Positions 57,620 through 64,000 of a DNA stretch of 64,000 bases are shown one piece after another. The stretch's first letter is position 1, and each line of letters starts with the position of its first letter. A program made the position numbers and the translations under genes. Source of the DNA: Piscicola geometra (taxonomy: Eukaryota > Annelida > Clitellata > Hirudinida > Piscicolidae); NCBI GenBank assembly GCA_943735955.1, contig OX030961.1, positions 1,029,501 through 1,093,500 of the forward strand. Direction: 5' to 3'. The notes beneath the pieces were generated by a model. It saw only the letters and a list, made by a program, of their open reading frames with translations. It was not told where the DNA came from and searched no databases.

Positions 57620-58240
57620 TGTATTTTATGCACAGGTGACGGTGAACAGTTCCAGTTTGATGATATAAAAGCATTCCAGCGTTCTCACTATTACGAGGCT
57701 GTAGATTCGCTATATAACACGATCAGCTGGCGTTTTGACGTGCAAAGTGAGTTTGCATACAATGAGAACGAGGAGCAACACGTCTCGGCTCCAGTGAATA
57801 ACCTTCGACCACTGTGCCCTACTAGGTGGACCGAACAAGCGTCAGCAATAAACAGCGTAATTTGAAACTATGAGCACCTTATGGAAACGCTTGAGCGTAT
57901 AGAAGCTGATCGAAAAACTCCTTCTGAAGCAGTCATTACAGCACGTGGTTTCTTGAATACCTTGCATTCAGCAAAAACATACTTTAAATGTTCAGTTGCT
58001 CATCGTCTGTTTGCATTAACTGACTCGTTTGCTACGGCATTCAGGGTCCTACTATGACGATCTCAGAAGAGATGCGCCGTAAACGTCACGTGATGAGCGA
58101 ACTCACAGTGTTAAGGAATCAATTTGAAATAAAGTTTGATGCCGCTGTGAATGAAGCAAAGAGGATGGATCTGGAAGACATGAAGTTGCCTCGTCGACGA
58201 CGTGTTCCTGCCAGCATTGTAGAAGGTGTGTACTGTTTAT
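57620..58240 (+). pseudogene. ZMYM1/52-kDa-repressor-like hAT transposase, copy 1, 5' part
   Basis: After an acceptor-like ATGCACAG, the plus strand reads FQFDDIKAFQRSHYYEAVDS, NNLRPLCPTRWTEQASAIN (about 57,805-57,860), NYEHLMETLERIEADRK, TYFKCSVAHRLFALTDSFAT, then after a one-base shift PTMTISEEMRRKRHVMSEL and RRRRVPASIVEG, ending at a GTGTGTAC donor (58,227). This is the middle of a DUF4371-type hAT transposase. One stop and one shift are present. The first block (FQFDDIKAFQ) is out of its usual order and is repeated at 58,360. Confidence 0.75.
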
Positions 58241-58299
58241 AGTTTAATCTGGGTTTTTTTCTGTATGTATATCTTTTTAACTTTGGTTGCTGATACATT

Positions 58300-59860
58300 T
58301 TTGTTTCTCATCTCTCTTTCTCTCTAACTATATCTTTATCATGTATTTTATGCACGGTGACGGTGAACAGTTTCAGTTTGATGATATAAAAGCATTCCAG
58401 CCAGTGATTTTCCAGTTCGGATTTTTCAGTTCGAGTTCAAATTACAGTTATGAAAATTTTAATTTTTCAGTTACTATTTCAGTTACAGTTAATCAAGATG
58501 AAAAAAAATTTTTTTTTTTTATAATACAGCTCAAATTAATGTTTAAAAGTCAAAATATTTAAAAGATATAAAAATATATTATTCAGAATATACGCTGTTC
58601 ATTTTCATAAATGTCATCAATTCAATTTTTGCTGAGGCGATTTTGTTCTTTGCAGTTAGGTCTCCGCACACTTAAAACACCCTTTCCACATACGCTTGTG
58701 AAGGGTATGTCTTGCGCAAAAAAAGCTAATAATCTAGTGTACTCAATAATTTAAGGGCTAACATTTCTCCTGTATGTGGGTGAGACACAGAATAAACATT
58801 TAGCAGGACCTGAATTGCACGACGCATTGATGGATTGTAAAAGGATGCTGAGATCCCGAGACATGAAAGTGTAAGACCCGTATTAGTCCAGCAATCCATG
58901 CTAATGACAAAGCGATGTCCAGTTTGAAGATCTTTACGAATTCGATCTTCTACATTGTTCTTATAATCTTTTATCAAAGAAATCATTTTCTCTGAACCTA
59001 AATGACAGAAATTGCATATATTTACGACTGTTCAACTGAAATTATTTAATTGGCTTATAAATTATGCTCATAACTTGGTAAACGATATTTTAAAATGTAA
59101 TTACGTAAATAATTATCAACTACAGTGTGTTGTCTGGTAAATTTCTCCTTATCCTTATCATCCTCCTCTGAAACCTGACATTCCCTTTGTCGCATGAAGC
59201 TTCGTAAATAAAATAGGCCCATACAGCATTTTTTTGTTTTCTGCCGCTATAAACCTTAAACATTTCATAAAAATGTGTATAATTCAACTGGTCAAAAAAA
59301 TTAACTATGTAAAACACTAAATTAATATAATCGGACTCGAAGAATAAAATAAATTAATAATATTATTGCTCAAAAACGTGCATCCGCCAATGTTTTATCT
59401 TGTAGCGCTTCCTATTTTTTAAGTATCTATTTTTTAGTTACTATTCAGTTAGTATTCTTGTTTTTCAGTTTCTATTTCAGTTACAGTTATGCATTGAATT
59501 ACAGTTATAGTTAAAGTTACAGTTAACTGAATAATATTTTTCAGTTAATTTACCATTTCAGTTACAGTTACAGTTAACTGGAACAACACTGATTCCAGCG
59601 TTTTCACTATTACGAGGCTGTAGATTCGTTATATAATACGATCAACTGGCGTCTTGACGACCAATCTTTAAAACCAGCCAGCACGATAGAACAGCTGCTT
59701 TGATCAGCTTCGGTGGGCCCTGCTGGAAGAAGCGACGACTAAAAACGTATTTACGATCGACAATGGGACAGGAAAGACTGAATTCAATCATGATGTCAAA
59801 TGTGCACCTTGACTTGATGGACAGTATTAACATTGTGTCAGTGGCAAACATGGGCGGCGA
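58300..59860 (+). pseudogene. ZMYM1-like hAT transposase, copy 1, 3' part (interrupted)
   Basis: 58,310-58,401 repeats 57,595-57,683 (FQFDDIKAFQ); the frame resumes after the insert at 59,592 (HYYEAVDSLYNTINWR), then near 59,745 RLKTYLRSTMGQERLNSIMM, the hAT C-terminal region. In family members this block follows VPASI, so this is the original position and 57,640 the duplicate. Confidence 0.7.
58402..59591 (-). mobile_element. hAT element H3 with exact 8-bp target duplication
   Basis: Ends CAGTGATTTTCCAGTT and (complement) CAGTGTTGTTCCAGTT; ATTCCAGC flanks both sides (58,394-58,401 and 59,592-59,599). 1,190 bp. The minus strand at 58,986-58,726 encodes ISMDCWTNTGLTLSCLGISA and HPHTGEMLALKLLS, a hAT catalytic-domain fragment. 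Subterminal CAGTTACAGTTA runs lie at both ends, arranged like those of MITE H2. Confidence 0.85.
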
Positions 59861-61190
59861 TCCTGGGGGGGTCCACCTTAATAGGGACCCTCCCACTTTT
59901 TTCTATTTTTTTATTCAAAAATTTCTATTTGGATATGACCATGGTATAAAAGTAAATGTTTATACAATCAATCAATCAATCACTAATGATTTGTATAGCG
60001 CCCTTTACTAAGTGAACAAAGGCGCTCTTCAAATAAATTTGTTAAATAAAACGGTTTTTAGACCATTACCAATATATGTATATATATAAATTAAAATATA
60101 TATATAAACACACGATCAACCTCAATAATCCAACCTCACCCACCCCACCATGACAATCACCGCCAAAAAATCACTATCACCATAAATAAAAAATTCTTTC
60201 ATCACCACAATACCAACACTCATACCACAGCACAATCATTAGCACATCATCCTCAAAACACAATCAGCATTCTTCTCAATTTTCTGTCTTGCCACTGGTG
60301 CCGAGGCTGCAAAAGAGGGTGAAGGAGAAGTCTTTGCCAACGCTGGTACTGCTGCTGCTATGGAAAGCTTTCTCCTTTATCCTTTCTCCTTGAGCGCTTT
60401 GATTCCCTGCGGCCATCTTGGTCTGCTGCGGCCATTCTCGACAGATTCAAAACAACCAACATTTGCACTAAAAACATTCTAATTAATTAAACTTAATTTT
60501 TATTTAGACTTTAGATTCTAAAATTTTAATATATTATACCCAAAACCGTTTATTCCACAAATTTATTTGAGCGGCTGCCAAAATGGCAGCCGCTAACCAA
60601 AGATTTCAAGATCATTATGATTATGTGTAGTTATAGTGAATCCTGAAGGGGTCTGGGGTCCATCTTTACTAAGATCCCCTCGCTCTTCTAAAAATACACA
60701 TTTCTCAACTCTAATTTTAATACGAGCCTAATCGTCAACCATGGGATAAAAAAATGCTAATACATTGTGAGTATGTATGGGCAGCGATGCTAGGGGGGTC
60801 CTGGGGTCCATCTTAACATAGACCCCCCTCAGTTTTTAAAATACAATAATTTCTCAACTCCTATCTTGGGTAGGCGTAGTTATAGTGATAGCTGCATGAA
60901 GCAAAACTATTCTTTTCTTACTCAAATACTTCTCCACCTACTCTTTTTTTATATTTATGGATTTAAATTAATGAATTATATTTATAAAAAAAGAAATTAA
61001 TGATTTTTAACATTTCGCAAGCAGACATTCAGGATGCTTTTCAGAAAATATCGGTTCATTTTTTGCAAGCAGACAGATTAAAATTTTTATTTGAAAAATC
61101 ATTCATATTGTGTTACTTATTTTGCATGGGGGATGTTCATAGGAGGGTTCTGAGGTCCACCCTAATAACGACCTTTTCAATTTTTTGATG
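59850..61190 (+). repeat. Degenerate G-rich repeat, four copies
   Basis: A block near GGGGGGTCCTGGGGTCCATC followed by TTAATA(A/G)GGACCC occurs at about 59,860, 60,645, 60,785 and 61,130, each with T-rich sequence after it. Spacing is irregular. Confidence 0.5.
59962..60600 (+). repeat. Dispersed repeat with (TTGA)n tail, copy 2
   Basis: The reverse counterpart of 12,530-13,115: CAATCAATCAATCAATCA, TTTGTATAGCGCCCTTTAC, CACCGCCAAAAAATCACTAT, and GGCAGCCGCTAACCAAAG at the far end. No coding capacity is evident. Confidence 0.65.
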
Positions 61191-61346
61191 AACCAAAGTT
61201 AATGAATTTCAAAAGGCTTCGAACATTAACTAAAGTGTTGGTTAAATCAAACTACACGTTTCATATCACATGACTGCCAAAATGAAATGCTGATGCTTTT
61301 AGCTCATTCTATCGTTAGAAACATAGTGCACACTGTTAGTGCCGAA

Positions 61347-62906
61347 TAGAGGTCGGACCAGGTATCTGCGGGACTCCCGCGGGAACGGGAATGAAAATTA
61401 ATTTCGGGACGGGAAAAGTCGGGAACCGGGAATAGGTTTTCGGGACGGAAACGGGAACGGGAATCAACATTCAAATCGGGAACGGGAAAAATCGGGAACG
61501 GGAATCAACCTTTAAATCGGTAACGGGAAAAACGGGAATACAAATTATTTGGAGTGGATTCTTTAACAATTATACTTCAGCAAACTCCCAAGTATGGGAA
61601 TCTCTATTTCATCGATACTCCGTACTTTAAATAAGTATTAAATGCTATGGAAATGTATAACGAAGCCACCATTGCGTTGTCAATGTTAAAATCTCCAACA
61701 TTACATTTGAAGTTGTTATGGCGAGTCCAAACATTAGGGAGATTAGAACAAATGGGTGATGATGAAAACTTGTCAGATGAAATCAAACTGGTCAGTTATA
61801 TTATTTTTATTTTATAAATTCATACTTTGAATTTGAATTATTAATTTCCATTTGAATGCTCAGTTGATCCTTTTGACAAAAAAAGATGCCCATTGATCTT
61901 ATTCATATGGTAGCATGTCTGTTGCATCCCCCAGTATAAAAAAATAATATTTACAAAGTTTGGAATAGAAAAAAAATAAATACCATTACTTTCATTAGAG
62001 AAAATTTAATTCCATTTTGTACAGCCAGACGTTGAGGAAATAAAAAAATGATGGTTATTTATAACCTATATGTTAGTTTTTATAACGTAAAAATTATAAT
62101 ACAATTTTTTTACTATCAAATTATATGAATGATTTTATTTATGCAGTTGTGGAGAATTAGAATGTTGTCAAAAAAATATTTCTAACATTATTGAAGAAGT
62201 AATAATAATGAACGAGGGAAAAATTCAGAAGAGGATGATTTTTAAAAATATTCACAATTACGTCTCACCAAAATTGAAGATTATAAAGATGTTAAATCTA
62301 TTGGAGTAAAAAAAATACCAATACTACAAGAAGTAGCCAAAATTTTGTTTAGTATACATGCAAGTTCTATTCCCTGTGAACGGAATTTGTCAACATGTGG
62401 TCGTTTAACTTCAGACCCAAGATCACCTAATTTGAAAGCTAAAACTTTCGACGGTTTAACCCGTGTTAAAAGCAATAAAAACTTTATTGAATTACTTAGA
62501 AACAATGACTTACTTCAATACTTTCATTTCAATAAATATTTAAATTTAAATCGTGTTTTTTTATTTTGTTAAAAGAAATATTTTCTGATTTTCAAATAAT
62601 GAACTGTAAGAAATGTTAGGACTAGCAAGTTTGGGACCAGTGAAAACGGCAGCAAAAATAAATAAATAAACAACATTTTTGTTGTTGAAATGGGTCGGGA
62701 CCGGGTCAAAAAGTTTCGGAAACGGGTCGGGACCGGGAATCAAGTTACGGGAACGAGACGGGACGGGAATCAAAATTCTGATGGTCCATCGGGAACGGAC
62801 GAGACGAGAAAAAGAATTTCGGGAACGGGACGGGAATCCAAACTCTGATGGCCCACCGGGAACGGGACGGGACGGGAAATGAAAAATCGTCCATTTCCGA
62901 CCTCTA
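61347..62906 (+). mobile_element. hAT element H4 with (CGGGAACGGGA)n subterminal arrays
   Basis: Ends TAGAGGTCGG and (complement) TAGAGGTCGGAAATG; GTGCCGAA flanks both sides (61,339-61,346 and 62,907-62,914), an exact 8-bp target duplication. Both subterminal regions (61,375-61,540 and 62,690-62,880) are arrays of GGGAACGGGA/GGGACGGGA variants. The plus strand at 62,330-62,500 reads EVAKILFSIHASSIPCERNL then STCGRLTSD, the hAT dimerisation domain. The catalytic part is missing, so it is non-autonomous. Confidence 0.85.
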
Positions 62907-64000
62907 GTGCCGAATCATGGTGTTGTGGTTGAAGGTCAAGAAGCAGTTTAGGGATGCTTTACTGTCTCTTATAATTGCCTTTCCTGATGAGCCACTGAAT
63001 AAAAAGTATTGTATAAAACTTCTTTGTCCTACAATATGACTGAACAGAGTATCTACAGTGTCTTCTGTGCTTGAACATTATGAAGTGGTACTTGTTAGCT
63101 TAGAATCATTTGCTTCCATTGGTACTGCTAATGAAACAGCTGTAAGGATTGAAGCCTTTTTTCAACAGGGCACTGCTGAACTGGTCCTCAAGAAGTTGCT
63201 TTGGTGTTTTCACTTCTGAAACAGTTAAACAAGTCGTTGCAATCAGAAAGTGCCAAGGTCAGTGAAATGGTTGAAGCGACTGATTCAGTTGTGCAAGAAT
63301 TGCGTCGCCTACGATCAAATGAACAGTTTAACGTCATTTTCAGAGATGTCAACAGTGGTTTTGGCATATGATCTCGAGCCGATTGCTGTACCTCGGGTGC
63401 ATAAGCCGCCACAAAAGTATTGTTGGTTGGGCCCAGCTTATGTAGGATCAACACCAGAGGAATATTATCGAACAGCATATTACGCTGTCATAGACATTGC
63501 AATCATGCAACTCACAGAAAGGTTCAATCGAGATTCTCCTGGTCTGCGTTAATACTTGCAGCTGGAGACAATGTTGCTAACTGGTGAAGTGAAACATGAC
63601 ATTTGCAAGCAGTATCGTGAGTTTAATGAAACTGGTCTTTGTTCACAGTTAATTATGTTTAAAGACCAGAATGAACTTTAGCACAAACGCAAAAAATAAT
63701 GCAAGCTATGATCATGGAAGTCAGACATCTGTTTCCTTAGGTTGAAATATTAATCAGGTTGATGCTTGTGTGTCCAATAACGTCATGTACTGCAGAAAGA
63801 TCTTTTAGTCCTTTGCGGCGTCTTAAGACTTGGTTGCGTGCACCTATGACGCAGCCTCGCTTGAATTCACTGGCCGTTTGTCATGCACATCAGGATATAC
63901 TTGACAGTCTCAATTTAAAAAAGCTAGCAGAAGAATTTGCCAGTCGGTCAGACATTCGAAGGGGTCTTTTTGGAAATTGGAGTAAACGAGCTGTGAGGAG
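62907..64000 (+). pseudogene. ZMYM1-like hAT transposase, copy 2 (runs off the window)
   Basis: Plus-strand relics in order: RVSTVSSVLEHYEVVLVSLE (about 63,045-63,105), RVHKPPQKYCWLGPAYVGST, EEYYRTAYYAVIDIAIMQLT, ERFNRDSPGLR (63,390-63,550), and near 63,815 RRLKTWLRAPMTQPRLNSLA then LNLKKLAEEFASRSD. Multiple stops and shifts. The 5' side continues at 61,270-61,346 beyond the inserted element H4. Confidence 0.75.

Overview
The window is nuclear DNA from an animal, most likely an invertebrate, and mostly transposon. Signs are spliced genes with GT-AG introns of about 50 to 2,200 bases, an AT-rich background, and a mixed load of LINEs (RTE and CR1/Jockey types), a Ty3/Gypsy-like LTR element, several hAT families, a piggyBac relic, TA-flanked MITEs and a tRNA-derived SINE. 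I do not name a species.

The one large host gene I can reconstruct lies on the minus strand at 26,436-40,867. Thirty-one exons join with matching phases at all 30 junctions and sum to 5,037 nt, a 1,678-residue protein. It has a signal peptide, three YWTD (LDL-receptor type) beta-propellers each closed by an EGF-like module, a VWC-like module, two HYR domains, a sushi-like module, an ephrin-receptor-like Cys module, a transmembrane helix and a short acidic tail. A probable profilin-like gene occupies 14,793-24,473 on the plus strand (three exons found), and an unrecognised coding-like last exon lies at 25,075-25,309.

Layout: 1.1-10.9 kb is an RTE LINE split by a 6.9-kb insertion made of a CR1-like LINE, which itself holds two related LTR elements. 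11-25 kb holds MITEs, hAT copies, a SINE and LINE fragments in and around the profilin-like gene. 26.4-40.9 kb is the receptor gene, with hAT copies in its introns; one landed exactly on a splice acceptor. 41-47 kb is a cluster of tandem arrays, including about 1 kb of almost pure (ACT)n. 47.8-52.3 kb is sparse sequence, a TA-flanked MITE and a piggyBac relic. 52.4-57.4 kb is a four-level nest: LINE, LINE, hAT, LINE fragment. 57.6-64 kb is decayed ZMYM1/52-kDa-repressor-like hAT sequence interrupted by two other hAT elements with exact 8-bp target duplications.

Protein calls rest on reading motifs by eye; no database search was run. Splice sites were chosen by GT-AG plus phase agreement. Element boundaries marked by terminal inverted repeats and target duplications were read directly from the sequence.
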